Shown one piece after another: positions 1-11,075 of a stretch of 64,000 bases of DNA (within the stretch, counting starts at the first letter, position 1; each line of letters opens with the position of its first letter). The stretch lies in contig NC_058521.1 in the NCBI RefSeq assembly GCF_904849725.1, forward strand, positions 99,930,244-99,994,243. The letters run 5' to 3'. The notes beneath the pieces were generated by a model that did not search any database, was not told the origin of the DNA, and saw only the letters and a program-made list of their open reading frames with translations. Source of the stretch: Hordeum vulgare subsp. vulgare. Its lineage: Eukaryota > Streptophyta > Magnoliopsida > Poales > Poaceae. The translations under genes were made by a program, and so were the position numbers.

Positions 1-153
1 TTAGCTAAGGTCCAGCTGATATTTATGGTTAGGTCGGTTCACAACTGCTATATAAGGAGCAGCTCACAGCCGATACATAAGTGTGATCATGTCATGTCTC
101 GAATAAGTGCAACTGCATGGTCATGGCACACCCACAAGTTTCATCATCTCTAT

Positions 154-398
154 CTACAACATGATGTACAAGAGAAGAGCGATCAACATGAGGAAGAGCG
201 CGACTATGTAGTACAGACGGTCCCGCCCCTCCTCATGCTGGAGTGTCCACATGAAGTAACTACTTTCCGCTTCAGCTTTGGTGTCGAACCCTCTGTGGTA
301 GCACCCGGGTACCTGTGCACCTAGGCCTGAGCGGCTGGCCAATGGTCGTAGACTCCTGGAACCCTCCCAACGTACACGACGTAGTAGTGCTTCGTCAT
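154..398 (-). pseudogene. RNase H1 N-terminal / viroplasmin-like domain fragment in CACTA-1
   Basis: Read from 398 on the minus strand the frame gives MTKHYYVVYVGRVPGVYD, then a TAG, then a one-base frame change, then GFDTKAEAESSYFMW. The YYVVYVGRVPGVYD...GF.T.AEAE pattern is that of the small hybrid-binding domain at the N-terminus of RNase H1 and in caulimovirus protein VI (PF01693). It lies downstream of the second CACTA gene in the same orientation. The TAG sits where a glutamine is expected (AQA-stop-VHRYPG). I infer that it is a third reading frame or last exon of the CACTA element. An independently captured fragment is the alternative. Confidence 0.55.
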
Positions 399-420
399 CT
401 CTGATCTAGGTACCTGCATC

Positions 421-800
421 GTGAGTTGTTGATTTGAACGATACTATGCAACATAATGTACTTAAGAAAACAAAGAGGCATGATTAGAAAAATAAAAGCA
501 ACCAATAGTAAACATAAATGACGAAGTTCCTCATACCCAAACTAATTACCTAGAACGATCTACGCTAGTACAGGACCACGATTTAGTTACATCACATAGT
601 TTCGCCGTGCATAATTTCAAAGTTTTTCCATACAAAGACAGTAGTGATAAGGCACGCTAGTTCAGTACCACGGTTTAGTTACATCACGTTGTCATTGAAA
701 ATCAGTCGTTCAGGTCCTCGTCCCAATCTTCATAGTTAGCGAGGACGCACGCGAGCTTCGTGAAAAGGTTTCATGTCTAGACACTGAGCGACTAGCAGTG
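421..800. other. Non-coding stretch inside CACTA-1
   Basis: There is no reading frame of note here. A short phrase, GATTTAGTTACATCAC, occurs twice (about 580 and 675), indicating a degenerate local duplication. Confidence 0.4.
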
Positions 801-3800
801 CTAGGACATCAACCCGTGTGATTGCGCATTGTAGAACATCCCCGTTGGTTTGAGGACTTGCTTCATGATCACTTGGGCTAGTTCAGCTTGGATTCGATGA
901 TCCGGTGTCGTTCCTATGCTTGTGGCCCAGCTGACAATATTGGCATCTTCGATAGTAGCTGACATGCGAAGGCGTTGATTATCTCTTGTGAACTCCATCA
1001 GGTGATGCATGAGGTAGAATCCATCAGCCGTACTGTTGTTCGGTTGCTCGATGCAGCAGAAGTCGGTCTTATGGCCGAAAGCCAGAGCTTTATTCCTGGT
1101 CCTTTTCACCTTTATATATCCACAAGTCAGGCTGAAGGTCCACAGGGCAGAGTCGAGAACACTCTTTACGTGTGTGTAATCCTTTTTCTTGAGGTTCTTC
1201 GACAAGTCCAAGTAGATAGCATGGGATTATTCCGGGTACAAAATGATGAGGACGGTGCTGCCCCCGCTGCGCAAATTAAGTACACCTCAAATTAGCCTCC
1301 ATGCTTGCAAAGGAATGAAACATGTACGAAAGGATATGCGCGGATGACTTACGAGGGATGATAAGGCAGAAGAATCCTTTCCTTGTCCTTATTAGTGATC
1401 ATGAAATCACCGAGGTACTTGCTCGCATAGTCACGATGCTCTTTGCAAACTCCCAAGAAGTCCTCGTGCATATAGTGTGGGTCCGTGACGCAGGTATATT
1501 TTATGCTCTCCATATTGATGATGGAGTTGAGATACAACGCATACATGCGGATGAAGTGGAAATCCAACTTGATCATGTGAACATGTTGTAGATGTAGTCA
1601 AATCGGAGGAGGAACTGATTTGCGGGCCAGGTATCGACGTACATCTTCCCACCCGACACATGAGCTGCGTAAAGCGGGTATCCTGGATGTTTTGTGGCGA
1701 GAAAGTTTTTCTCTCTAGCCAGCACATCTTCATGGAGTCTCTTTATATAATTGTTTAGTATGTGATGTAGCGATTTGGCAGGTAGGATCGGCTCGCAGGC
1801 GATGTGGACACGCGGCTTACCTTCGATAGGTATTCTGCCTTCCACCGGGGGTTTCAGAGGCGGCTGGCTGCTTGAAGCACCTATGGCGCCTTGAGGTCTC
1901 TTGGTCGGTCTCTTCCTTTTCTTCTTGGGGGGTGGCGGTAGTGATCCCACCATACCTTCCCTAACCACCACCCCAAGTGTCCTCGGGCTAAACAGTGGAC
2001 GGGCCTCAGGGGGTTGCTAGGTAGAGGCGGCATCTAGAGGTGTCTCCTGCGAGGATGGCTTGAAGAGAGACTTTTTGCATTCCGCCTTAGGACGTTCCGG
2101 CTCCGGAAAATCAGGCAGCATCAAGTCATCATCTCCACGGTCATAGCCCGAGTCTTCGGCGTCCTGAGCCATCAATCCATCATAGGCGGTATTGAAATAC
2201 CGGTTCGGGTCCTCATCATCATCCTTCGTGTCATCATCAACTTTTGCTTCTTGGACAGCGGGGCAACATGATCTGGCACTAATGGAGGCACTCCCTCGCG
2301 TCGTACACTACCATCAAATGCCACGACAGGTGCAGGTAATTTGGTAGGTGGGGTGGTGTTCATACCTTCTTGAGAACTTGGCGTTGGCGTGATATTGGGT
2401 TCCTCGAGACAAATAAGAGACTTCGGACAAGTCAAGAACCAGTTCTTCCATCCGCCAATAAGCGAAGGGGTCTCGTGGTCACCGGCTGGTATCAGAGGAG
2501 GCAAATTCTCGAAGCCTGCTAAGACACTGGCCACGTTAACCTTGAAGACGTCATCGGGCATCTGTCGGTTGTGGAACATGCGGTCCTGCGGCTTCACGAT
2601 GGTTGCCTTTGCCACAACCACCTTCTGGCCCTTGATGTTGTAGAGTAGGATGCACGAGGTGTCGTCAGCCTACGAAGGAGACATGTCTTCGACATCAAAC
2701 ATCTGAAAGGCAACTGAAACAGAAGACTATATACATGCTGGTGAAAAGGGTATGACGCGTAATTACCGTGACGGCATCGAGCTCAGCCAGCGAGGAAGGC
2801 CCGCCGAGCATGCCACAGACAGAGGTCGGGCTGCTATGAACAGGAACGGGACCTTTTGAAGTTGCTTGAGAAGGTGTTGGTGTTGTGGTGTTTGCCGAGT
2901 TGCTCGCGCCAAAGCTGGGAATTGGATAGTCCTCCGGTCGTGCATTTGGATTGCTCTTTGACCAATTAAAAATTGCCAGAATCAACCTGTCCACCGCGTC
3001 AGTGACAAACCCACTTACTACGCCGACCAACTCTTCTTTGGTCTCAGCTTTGGTATTATTTACCGCAATCGCGACCTTCTCGTCGATGCTCTCCTGAGTG
3101 ACGACCAACCGTCTCTTCCTTCTATCCTCTGGCCCCTCGGGGTAGCACGTCTTCCACGAGGCGCCATCTCCGACGCCGTGCACACGTCCATAGGACGGCG
3201 GCTTGTCCACCGGGAAATTTTTCAGTATGTTCAGGGCCCGGTTGAATGGGGTATCCCACTTGGGCCTCGCCGATGACTGTGACGACTCGTCGCTTTCGGC
3301 TGCCTTTTGGTGCTGCTCTTTCTACAAAAGGAACTTGGATGGTTTACTAATGTGACAAAACTTGCACTCAAATTGATTGGAAGCTAATATGCTAATGTGG
3401 TAATATAAGAATTACCAGAAGTCTCATGAACTCCCTCGTGTTCGGGTCAGTGTAAAAGATCTTTTTGACTTTGTCCAACTTGTACTGGGCCCTGATCCAG
3501 TCATCCTCCAGTGGGTCGGTGAACTCCGCCAAGGGGTCTGGGATCCCGAGACTTTCACGTTCGGCGTCCTCCTTGGCCCATATGTGCCTCTTCCCCTCGT
3601 AACCACGGCTTCCGAGGCGGTGGGGAGGCGTGTTACTAGCCTGGAGCGCCTTCATTTTCTCCGACTTTGCCTTGACCTCTTCTTTTTCGCAATTCAAAAG
3701 GAATTTTGCAAAATCCTCTTCCTTTAATGTCGGATTATCAGCATGAATCATGGACCACAGTTCACCCTTCCCAACCGCTTTTTTCACTCGAATTTCTAGG

Positions 3801-4344
3801 AGGACAAGTCATTGGTGAACGTCACCATCACCTTCTCGTTTATCTTTGTCATGAAGGGGTCGTCCCACGGCTCTTTATATTCCTTTTCATTCCAGCCGGG
3901 GAACATGAACCTATTGTACAACTTCTTTAGGAGCATGTGCTCCATATGTGGTATCTGCTTCAACTTCTCGTCGTTGATGTTGGCGGTTTCCCTGAGGATG
4001 CATCCAATTTGATTGCCCCACCATTTGCGCGCTTCCTCTGGCGCCGTTGGCTCTAACTTCAAGGGGTGAATCTCCGTGACCACAATTTGTCCGATGCCAA
4101 GCTTGTTTGGTTTTCGTGGCCTCTTCTTCTTCGGTGCTTTACCGGCTACGACATCATCGTTGCCGGTCTCGGGGGCGGTGTCGGTGCTGGTGGCGGTGTC
4201 GGCGCCGGGGTCGGGGTTGGGACCACTGCCTCCACCATGCAACCCCATCTGGTGTTCTTCCATGTAATCGAAATAGTGATTTGCTGGCTCCATGGGGTCT
4301 GCGGAGTGAGGAGAACCAGCCACGACTTCAGCGTCGGTAGACAT
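801..4344 (-). pseudogene. CACTA-1 second gene: Transposase_24-like region plus Ulp1-like protease region, multi-exon, decayed
   Basis: The start codon is at 4344 (MSTDAEVV). Exon 1 runs to about 3414 and encodes an acidic linker, a basic KKKRPRKPNKLG stretch and a region with GSRGYEGKRHIWAKE, typical of plant Ptta/En/Spm transposase-associated proteins. A frame change is needed near 3795. An exon at about 3320-2769 has PPSYGRVHGVG and KTCYPEGPEDRRKRR. An exon from about 2702 has an early TAG (MFDVEDMSPS-stop) followed by LLYNIKGQKVVVAKATIVKP and a proline-rich, lysine-rich part. The last exons (about 1971-1340 and 1270-801) resemble the C-terminal half of Ulp1 peptidases: MITNKDKERILLPYHP and DGFYLMHHLMEF. 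In canonical Ulp1 the latter holds the catalytic Cys, and here Cys is absent. Introns have GT..AG borders. Multiple stops and at least two frameshifts make it non-functional. Confidence 0.75.
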
Positions 4345-4475
4345 GTTTCCTATGCAACAATTGTAAATAAAAGATATAATGAAGAGAGAAAAGGGGCCTA
4401 TATTTGGTCGGAATGTTGATTCATTCCCCTTCTGGCAAATCCTGGGTATTCCAAATGTCCTATTTTCTAGCACAA

Positions 4476-4600
4476 GTCATGCCGAAAATTTCGGCATGAC
4501 CTTTGCTAAAAAGTGGACATATGGAGCGCCTGAAATTTGCCGGAACGGAAATGCATCAACATTCCGACAAAACATAGGCCACTTGGATACCATGAGGATA
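4476..4600 (-). promoter_or_regulatory. Upstream module of the second CACTA-1 gene, copy 1
   Basis: This stretch begins with the perfect hairpin TGCCGAAAATTTCGGCA and continues with phrases TGACCTTTGCTAAAAA, GGACATAT, CGGAACGGAAAT and CCGACAAAACATA. The same ordered phrases occur at 13936-14060 upstream of the transposase gene. Both copies lie roughly 50-250 bases before the first exon on the minus strand. I infer a shared promoter or 5' leader, or transposase-binding sites. It is not a known motif that I can name. Confidence 0.5.
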
Positions 4601-4604
4601 ATAA

Positions 4605-5185
4605 ACGGAATTATCTTGACACCATCACAAGATTAATAATACAAATATAAACAGAAAACAATAAATGGAATTCTCTTGACACCATCACAAGTACTAGCAA
4701 AGGGATGCAATGACCTACGTCGAATCTGAGAAAGGCAAATTGTTTCACTAGGGAAAAATATTTTCTTGCCACATTTTCTGCCCACCAGTTCAAAACATCA
4801 AACTTTCTAGCAACTAGTTCAAAATTAGTGTATCAAACTACGGATCTTATCAAAATGCATACCAAAGCCTGCTGCCGAAGAGCACCTTGCCGGGGGTTTC
4901 GGGTACCTGCTGCCGAACAGCACTATCAGAGAGAGAGAGAGAGAGAGAGATAGAGAAAGGCGGGGGGGGGGTCGGGTACCTGCCGGGGCCTCACCTCAAC
5001 CCTACCGACAGGGAGGGGCGGCGACGGCGACGCTGGGTGGAGTCAGGGGCGGCACGGGGAGGAGTCAGGGCGGCGCTGGGGTGACCGCGACGGTGGGTGG
5101 ACACGGGCGGCGGGGGGGGGGGGGAATTGGGGAAGAAACATGGGCGGCAGGGAGGAATTGGGGACTTAGCGCGCGCGGCGGTTAA
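4605..5185. repeat. CACTA-1 intergenic region with (GA)n and GC-rich low-complexity tracts
   Basis: An AT-rich part (4605-4860) repeats TCTTGACACCATCACAAG twice. It is followed by GC-rich phrases CTGCCGAAGAGCACC and CTGCCGAACAGCAC, a (GA)n run at about 4926-4950 and G-runs at 4965-4972 and about 5111-5124. No credible gene is present. Confidence 0.6.
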
Positions 5186-5189
5186 CTCA

Positions 5190-5335
5190 AACTAGCAGTA
5201 GCACTTTTTTAGTTCCAACGCTAGTGTTATAGCAGTTAGCCATAGCGCTGGTTTAGTTCCAGCGCTACTGCTATAGCAGTTAGCCGTAGTGCTGGTTTCG
5301 TTCCAATGCTACTGCTATAGCAGTTTCCTTTATTT
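5190..5335. repeat. CACTA-1 internal repeat block (AGCGCTACTGCTATAGCAGTT units)
   Basis: Three degenerate units of about 50 bases contain CCAGCGCTACTGCTATAGCAG with internal inverted symmetry. Related phrases fill 14570-14900 at the other side of the transposase gene. Such arrays are typical of CACTA subterminal or internal repeats and probably bind transposase-associated protein. Confidence 0.6.
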
Positions 5336-5440
5336 TCTTTATTACTTTCTTTTTATTAATTTTATTTTATTTTTATTATTTTTCTTTCCTTTTCTGTTTA
5401 CTTTTCTTTTCTTTTTTATTATTTGTTTTTCTCCCGACGA
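5336..5440. repeat. T-rich low-complexity tract
   Basis: This is a run of TTTATT/TTTCTT words of about 100 bases. The open frame through it on the plus strand is phenylalanine-rich and is an artefact of composition. Confidence 0.7.
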
Positions 5441-5663
5441 CGACGGCGTCTCCCTCTCCCCCAATGCGCGAATATCACCGGAACCATGCATGTGGTAACA
5501 TATCAGTTGACCGATAACGGTTACTTACGTGCGTACACAATATAGATACAAATATATAAATGTAGGTTTCGGATCAGCTGCGTCGACGATGTTTCACATT
5601 GAGCTTCTTCCCTTTCTTGTTCATTGCCGAGTGATTGAGCCCCTCCTTGTGACTTTTCCGGAG

Positions 5664-6671
5664 CTATGGAGTATGATCTTTCCGCTGCCATGTAGTCTTG
5701 ATTCTTCTTTTCACGTATGCTTCATCGTCTTCGTAATCTTCCCTCATCGGGTTGATGTATTGGTCATAGTCTTCCTCTTTAGCGACTCCATCCATTCTGA
5801 CGATGCTCCTTTTGGATCTCCTCACGACAACACGGCTGGGATTGGCGGGGTCGGTTATGAAGAAGCTTTGTATCACGTGCTTAGCGTGCACCCATGGCTC
5901 ATTGTTGGTGACGATGTTAACATTCACGGGAGTGCTCTTCGCATCGGGTATAGACATGGTGGTGAAATACTTGTTTTCTCTTACGATGTCCTTAGCCCAT
6001 CTGACACGCAACATTGTCGCATCGTGCATTCCAGCATAGTCAAGCTCCCAGATCTCTTCGACCCTTCCGTAGAATCTTTCAGTTGTGCCGTTGGTGTCAG
6101 TCATGCATTGAATTGTCACCCCGGAGTTCTGGTAGTCACTGTCCATGTCTTTGGCCTCCATGTAGAACGTGTACCCATTGATATCGTAGGACTAATAGGT
6201 CGCGACCTTGGGCGCAGGGCCATGTGCTAAGGCGTGTATGAGCACTCCGTCCGAACTGCCCTCTTCCGGGGGATTTCCAAGAACTTGATCTTTGAACCAA
6301 CACAAGAAAGTAGCATTGTGCTCTACAGTAACTTCGTCGTCCGTCTTGAGCATGTCCTTATCACGGTACTTCTTTGTGATGCTTTCTTTGTGTCGTGCCA
6401 CATAATCATCTAACACATCTAGGTGTTGTAGCACTACTAAGTTAGCCCTCTCAAAGTCGTTTCGTCGATCCGAGTAGTCCACGTGCAATTCCCTCCGGCC
6501 GTTGTTGTGACCATCTCCTTCGAGATTCCCATCGTGCGTCTTGACAGGCAAACCAACAATAGGGTCTCCGATGCTTATCTAATTCTCGCAAAAGGAGACA
6601 CACTCATCCGTCAGATACCCCTGGACGATGCTCCCTTAGGGACGGGACTTGTTACGAACGAATCCTTTGAT
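5664..6671 (-). pseudogene. CACTA-1 TNP2-type transposase, C-terminal part (end of DUF4218-like, DUF4216-like)
   Basis: The transposase frame resumes at 6671 after the solo LTR with IKGFVRNKSRP, meets a TAA, then a further stop (FCEN-stop), and continues in frame through LVVLQHLDVLDDYVARH. An in-frame TAG at 6192-6194 sits where Q is usual (KVATY-stop-SYDINGYTFY). The DUF4216-like domain follows (about 6130-5780) with FYGRVEEIWELDYAG and EPWVHAKHVIQSFFI. The frame stops at 5664, and homology-like sequence may run a little further. Several stops look like C-to-T changes of CAG or TGG codons. Fragments upstream at 8409-8459 and 11510-13925 complete the gene. Confidence 0.8.
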
Positions 6672-6676
6672 GACCC

Positions 6677-8408
6677 TGACGTCAGTTGTGCTTCCCTGGC
6701 AATGGCTCCAGAAAAGGGCTGATCCTGCAATCTCTGGCGTTAGCTAGACGAATGATTATAACAACAAACCTTCTCCTGCAACAGCACCAGAAGAATGCTG
6801 ATAGCACTCCCCGGCAATGAAACTGGAAGAATGTTGTTGATGGCCCACCAGCGTGTGGGTTCGCAACAGTTTTCGAGGGTAGAGTATTCGACCCAAATTT
6901 GTAGGTAAGCCAGTCAGGAGGTGAGAGTATACACTCAAGTATTAGCAGCTGAATTTGTCAGATTCAACCACACCTGAAAGATTAGTATATGCAAGCACAA
7001 TGGTAACAACAAAGTAACGAGTAACGGCAGTGTAACGAGAAATAGCAGTGGCAAGGAACAACAGTAGTGACAGCAGTAGCAAGTAGCAACAGTAGCAAGC
7101 GACAGTAGTAGCAACAGTAGCAGCAGCAGCAGAGCAAGACAAGTAACAGCAGTAGCAACAGTAGTAGCAGCAGAGCAAGACAAGTAACAGCAGTAGGAAC
7201 AGTAGTAGCAGCAGAGCAAGACAAGTAACAACAGTGGCAACAGTAGTAGCAGCAGAGAAACACAAGTAATAGCAGTGGCAACAGTAGTACAAACTCGTAG
7301 GCAATGGGTCGGTGATTTGTTTGGATGATATTTATCATGCAATAGCTATAACACGGACAGATATGTGGCTAGCTCCCATTCGTCAATGTGATGTAGGCAT
7401 GCATTCCGTGTGTCGTCATACGTGCTTAGGGAAAAGAACCTGCATGACATCTATTGTCCATCCCTCCCATGGCAGCGGGGTCCAAAAGGAAACTACGGAA
7501 TATTAAGGTTCTCCTTTTAATAAAGAACCGGACCAACGCATTAGCACTTGGTGAACACATGAACTCCTCAGACTATGATCATCACCGGGAGTGGTTCCGG
7601 TTATTGTCACTCCGGGGTTGCCGGATCATAACACATAGTAGGTAACTACAACTTGAAGGATCAGATCTAAAACACACAAATATTGGTGACAACATAATAA
7701 TTTCAGATCTGAAATCATGGCACTCGGGCCCTAGTGACAAGCATTAAGCATGGCAAAGTAGTAGCAACATCAAATCTCAGAACATAGTGGATACTAGGGA
7801 TCAATCCCCATCAAAACTAACTCGATTACATGATAGATCTCATCCTACTCATCACCGCCCAGCGAGCCTACAAATAGATTACTCACGTACGACGAAGAGC
7901 TTAATGGAATTAGAGAGGGAAGAAGGTTGATGATGACGCTGGCGACGATTTCCCCTCTCCGGAGGCCAAGACGGACTCCAGATCTGCCCTCCAGATGAAG
8001 AACAGGAGGTGGCGGCGCCTCCGTATCAAAAACGCGACGAAAACTTCTCTTTTTATTTTTCTGGGATGAAAAACAACTTATGGAGATGGAGTTGGGGGCG
8101 GAAGGTGCCTGTGCGCTCCACAAGCCTGCCCACCGCCACCAGGTGGGTGGTGGCGGAGCAGGGGCTTGTGGCCCACTGGCCCACCCCCTGAGGTGGAACT
8201 TGGCGCAGATATTTTTGATATTTTCCAAAAGTGCTCCCCGTAAATTTTTAGGACGTTTGGAGAACTTTGATTTCTGCACAAAAATAACACCAAGGCAATT
8301 CTGCTGAAAACAACGTCAGTTCAGGTTAGTTCCATTCAAATCATGCAAATTATAGTCCAAAACAAGGGCAAAAGAGTTTGGAAAAGTAGATACGTTGGAG
8401 ACGTATCA
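6677..8408 (-). mobile_element. Solo LTR of a gypsy-like family, inserted in the CACTA-1 transposase
   Basis: The piece begins TGACGTCAG and ends GACGTATCA, with GACCC on both sides (6672-6676 and 8409-8413). A TG..CA outline with a 5-bp target duplication and no internal domain marks a solo LTR. On the minus strand it starts TGATACGTCTCCAACGTATC, a start I recognise from common wheat LTRs. It holds a 41-bp tandem repeat at 7133-7280. A related LTR lies at 41776-43360. Confidence 0.85.
7040..7290. repeat. 41-bp tandem repeat (AGCAAGACAAGTAACAGCAG core) and AGC/AGT-rich tract
   Basis: Units starting AGCAAGACAAG begin at 7133, 7174 and 7215 (spacing 41), with further decayed units to about 7290 and simple AGCAGT words before them. 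The array yields three overlapping Leu/Cys-rich open frames on the minus strand; these are composition artefacts. Confidence 0.85.
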
Positions 8409-8459
8409 GACCCCATTCATCCTCTCGAACAACATCATGCCGTGAAGGAATGTCGGCCC
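8409..8459 (-). pseudogene. CACTA-1 transposase, short central piece between two solo LTRs
   Basis: The minus strand encodes GPTFLHGMMLFERMNGV, a DUF4218-like signature (compare the usual MMPFERMNG). It joins in frame to HIVEDIIDLG at 11510 and to IKGFVRN at 6671 once the two LTRs and one copy of each target duplication are removed. This proves that both LTRs are insertions into one gene. Confidence 0.85.
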
Positions 8460-8537
8460 TGTTGGAGCATATATCTCCATATGTGGTTTTGGTACTTGAT
8501 GACAATTCCTATGGACTAATGGTTTCCTTAAGTTACA

Positions 8538-9345
8538 TTTATAGGATTTGTCCATAGGCACTTCTTGAAGTCCATCTGTTGGGTTCAAGGAGTTTATATG
8601 ATGACCAAGATGGTATCCAAGGTATTATCCAAAGAATGGTCATAGAGACACATGGTTGATCAAGATCTCAGACAAAGAGTAAATCAAGATGATCAACACA
8701 CAAAGCGTACAAGATGTGCCGGGAGGGATCAAGTGATCCCATGGTATGGATTTGTCCATAGGCACTTCTTGAAGTCCATCAGTTGGGTTCAAGGAGTTTA
8801 TATGATGACCAAGATGGTATTCAAGGTATTATCCAAAGAATGGTCATAGAGACACATGGTTGATCAAGATCTCAGACAAAGAGTAAATCAAGATGATCAA
8901 CACACAAAGCGTACAAGATGTATCGAGAGGGATCAAGTGATCCCATGGTATGGTAAGCATTGTCCATTACGTGTTTGTGTACTAACCCATGGTCTTCGTG
9001 AGAGTTCTATGTGGGGGTTAGGTGTGTTTCCATGGGCTTGCGTCAAAGGGAAGATCTCATACAACCCATGGAGTATGACGTCAAGTTGTGATCATCATCA
9101 ATGGTTGATCAAGATCTCAGACAAAGAGTAAATCAAGATGATCAACACACAAAGCGTACAAGATGTACCGAGAGGGATCAAGTGATCCCATGGTATGGTA
9201 AGCATTGTCCATTACGTGTTTGTGTACTAACCCATGGTCTTCGTGAGAGTTCTATGTGGGGGTTAGGTGTGTTTCCATGGGCTTGCGTCAAAAGGAAGAT
9301 CTCATACAACCCATGGAGTATGACGTCAAGTTGTGATCGTCATCA
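8538..9345 (+). repeat. Large tandem duplications inside the 3-kb solo LTR
   Basis: A unit of about 208 bases starting GGATTTGTCCATAGGC occurs at about 8538 and 8746. A unit of about 245 bases starting ATGGTTGATCAAGATC occurs at 8855 and 9100. The word GTTGATCAAGATCTCAGACA is therefore present three times, giving three look-alike reading frames that are not genes. Confidence 0.85.
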
Positions 9346-9984
9346 AGATTGCGATGTGCAAGTTCAAGTGGATCAGCACGAAGATAGCATGCTTGAAGCT
9401 TGCCGTCCATTGTGGTGGCAATGGACTTGTGAAGATATGCTGAAGAGTGGCTCACCCGTAGTGAGTATGGGGGAGCAATCAACTAGTCTTCATCAAGCCA
9501 ACACAATCAAGAAAGGTGGTCCATCTTGAGGAAGCCAAGATCATCATCATCTAGCTCAAGAGGACGAGGTGCAAGGTATAGGTTTGCCCTTGATAGGTTT
9601 TCTGGTTAGGATAGATTGTTGTTCTATCAAGGGGGGCTCTCAAGTGATTAGCTTGATCGTATCGTTCGTTGAGAGCTCAAACCATTTGCATCCTTGCATC
9701 ATACTTCTTGGTTCTTGTTTGGTGTTTCTCTTTGTGAGTTTTAGAGCTTATGGTCATCTTCGTGACAAGCTCGAGTTCATCGAAAACGGAGTCCATATGC
9801 ATCTACTATGATGTATTCGATGTTGGAGTTTTTGCCGGTTCTTCATTCATAGAGATCTCACATCTCTATATCTTTGGCATGTTCATAACCGCTTTTTGGA
9901 TAGCCCTTGTCGTCCTGAATCCAACAAGCTTGGGTTTGCTCGATTCGGAGCTCGTATGCGAAAGTTATGGCTGTTTCAGTGGCG

Positions 9985-10352
9985 AGCGGTAGTACCACTG
10001 GACCTAGCGGTAGTACCGCTAGAGTTGGCGGTAGTACCGCTGGCCCTAGCGGTAGTACCGCTGGATCGCGGTAGTGCCGCCCCTGGTCAGCGGTAGTACC
10101 GCTCCAGGAGCTTAGTACCGCCTGCCTAGCGGTTGTTCGTGGACGGACCTTTTTGCGAAGACTTTCTTGGCGGTGGTAGTGCCTTTGCACTACCAGGGGC
10201 CCAGCGGTAGTACCGCTGGAGTGCCAGCGGTAGTACCGCTGGAGTGCCAGCGGTAGTACCGCTGCAGCTAGCGGTAGTACCGCTAGCTGGCGGTAGTACC
10301 GCTGGAGTGACAGAGGTAGTACCGCTGGAGTGCCAGCGGTAGTACCGCTGGA
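9985..10352. repeat. Array of the palindrome AGCGGTAGTACCGCT
   Basis: About a dozen exact or near-exact copies of the self-complementary word GCGGTAGTACCGC are separated by short spacers such as GGAGTGCC. Each copy can form a small hairpin, and copies can pair with one another. The block lies just upstream of the LTR TATA box at 10397. Confidence 0.9.
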
Positions 10353-10396
10353 GCTCGGGCAGAGAGTGGGGGTAACGGTCTGATTCTTCCCCCCAC

Positions 10397-10404
10397 TATA
10401 TAAA
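10397..10404 (+). promoter_or_regulatory. TATA box of the 3-kb solo LTR
   Basis: TATATAAA follows a C-rich stretch and precedes GGGGGTCTTC, a typical plant core promoter layout. It suggests transcription to the right within the LTR, antisense to the transposase. Confidence 0.5.
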
Positions 10405-10927
10405 GGGGGTCTTCTTCCCCCTTGGCCTTATCCATCCGTTGAGCTCTTGTTCTATCTCCATTGTTGACATTCTTAGAGCTTGATTACTCTCTATCCCTCC
10501 AATGATTCTTGCTTGTTCTTGAGGGAAAAGAGAGAGGAGATCTAGATCCACATCTCCACCAATCACTTTCTCCTCTATGTGAGGGGAACCCCTTGGATCT
10601 TGATCTTGGAGTTCTTTGTGAGCTCCTTGTTCTTCCTCTCATATTTCTCCATAGCTTTTTTTGTTGTGGAGGGATTTGAGTGTGAGGGACTTGACCACTT
10701 CGTGTGTTCTTGCCATTGCATTAGTTGCATCGGTTTGAGTTCTCCACGGTGATACGTGGAAGTGAGAAGTTGAGAAGCTTACTACCTTTGGTACTTAGTA
10801 CCCTTGATATTGTTCTTCGTGGATGCTTTGGCGTCCTAGAAGCTTGGTGGTGTCTCGGAGCTCAATCATTGTGGTGTGAAGCTCCGGGAAGCGTCGGGGT
10901 CTCCAATAAGGTTGTGGAGATTGCCCC

Positions 10928-11075
10928 GAGCAATTTGTACGGGTACCGGTAACCGCCCCCCAGGGTTGCCACGTGTACGGGTTCGGTGACCGCCCCCAAG
11001 GGTTGCCATTTGTACGGGTTCGGTGACAGCCCCCAAGGGTTGCCATTTGTACGGGTTCGGTGACCGCCCTCAAGG
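10928..11075 (+). repeat. 37-bp tandem repeat in the 3-kb solo LTR
   Basis: Four units carry GTACGGGTTCGGTGAC and CCCCAAGG. GTTGCC occurs at 10965, 11002 and 11039, giving an exact 37-base spacing. Confidence 0.9.

Noticed and set aside
5289..5498. Phe-rich membrane-like frame
   Set aside because: It is a translation of a T-rich low-complexity tract.
5529..6230. 233-residue plus-strand frame
   Set aside because: It is the antisense of the transposase DUF4216-like region, which has recognisable motifs on the minus strand.
6935..7342. Three overlapping Leu/Cys-rich open frames on the minus strand
   Set aside because: They lie on a 41-bp tandem repeat and AGC/AGT-rich tract within a solo LTR; the open frames follow from composition.
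8652..9529. Three similar frames beginning MVDQDLRQRVNQDDQ
   Set aside because: They come from tandem duplications within a solo LTR and have no domain; not a gene family.
9985..10352. Regularly spaced palindromes as a CRISPR array
   Set aside because: Spacers are short, similar to each other and irregular, and the host is a plant.
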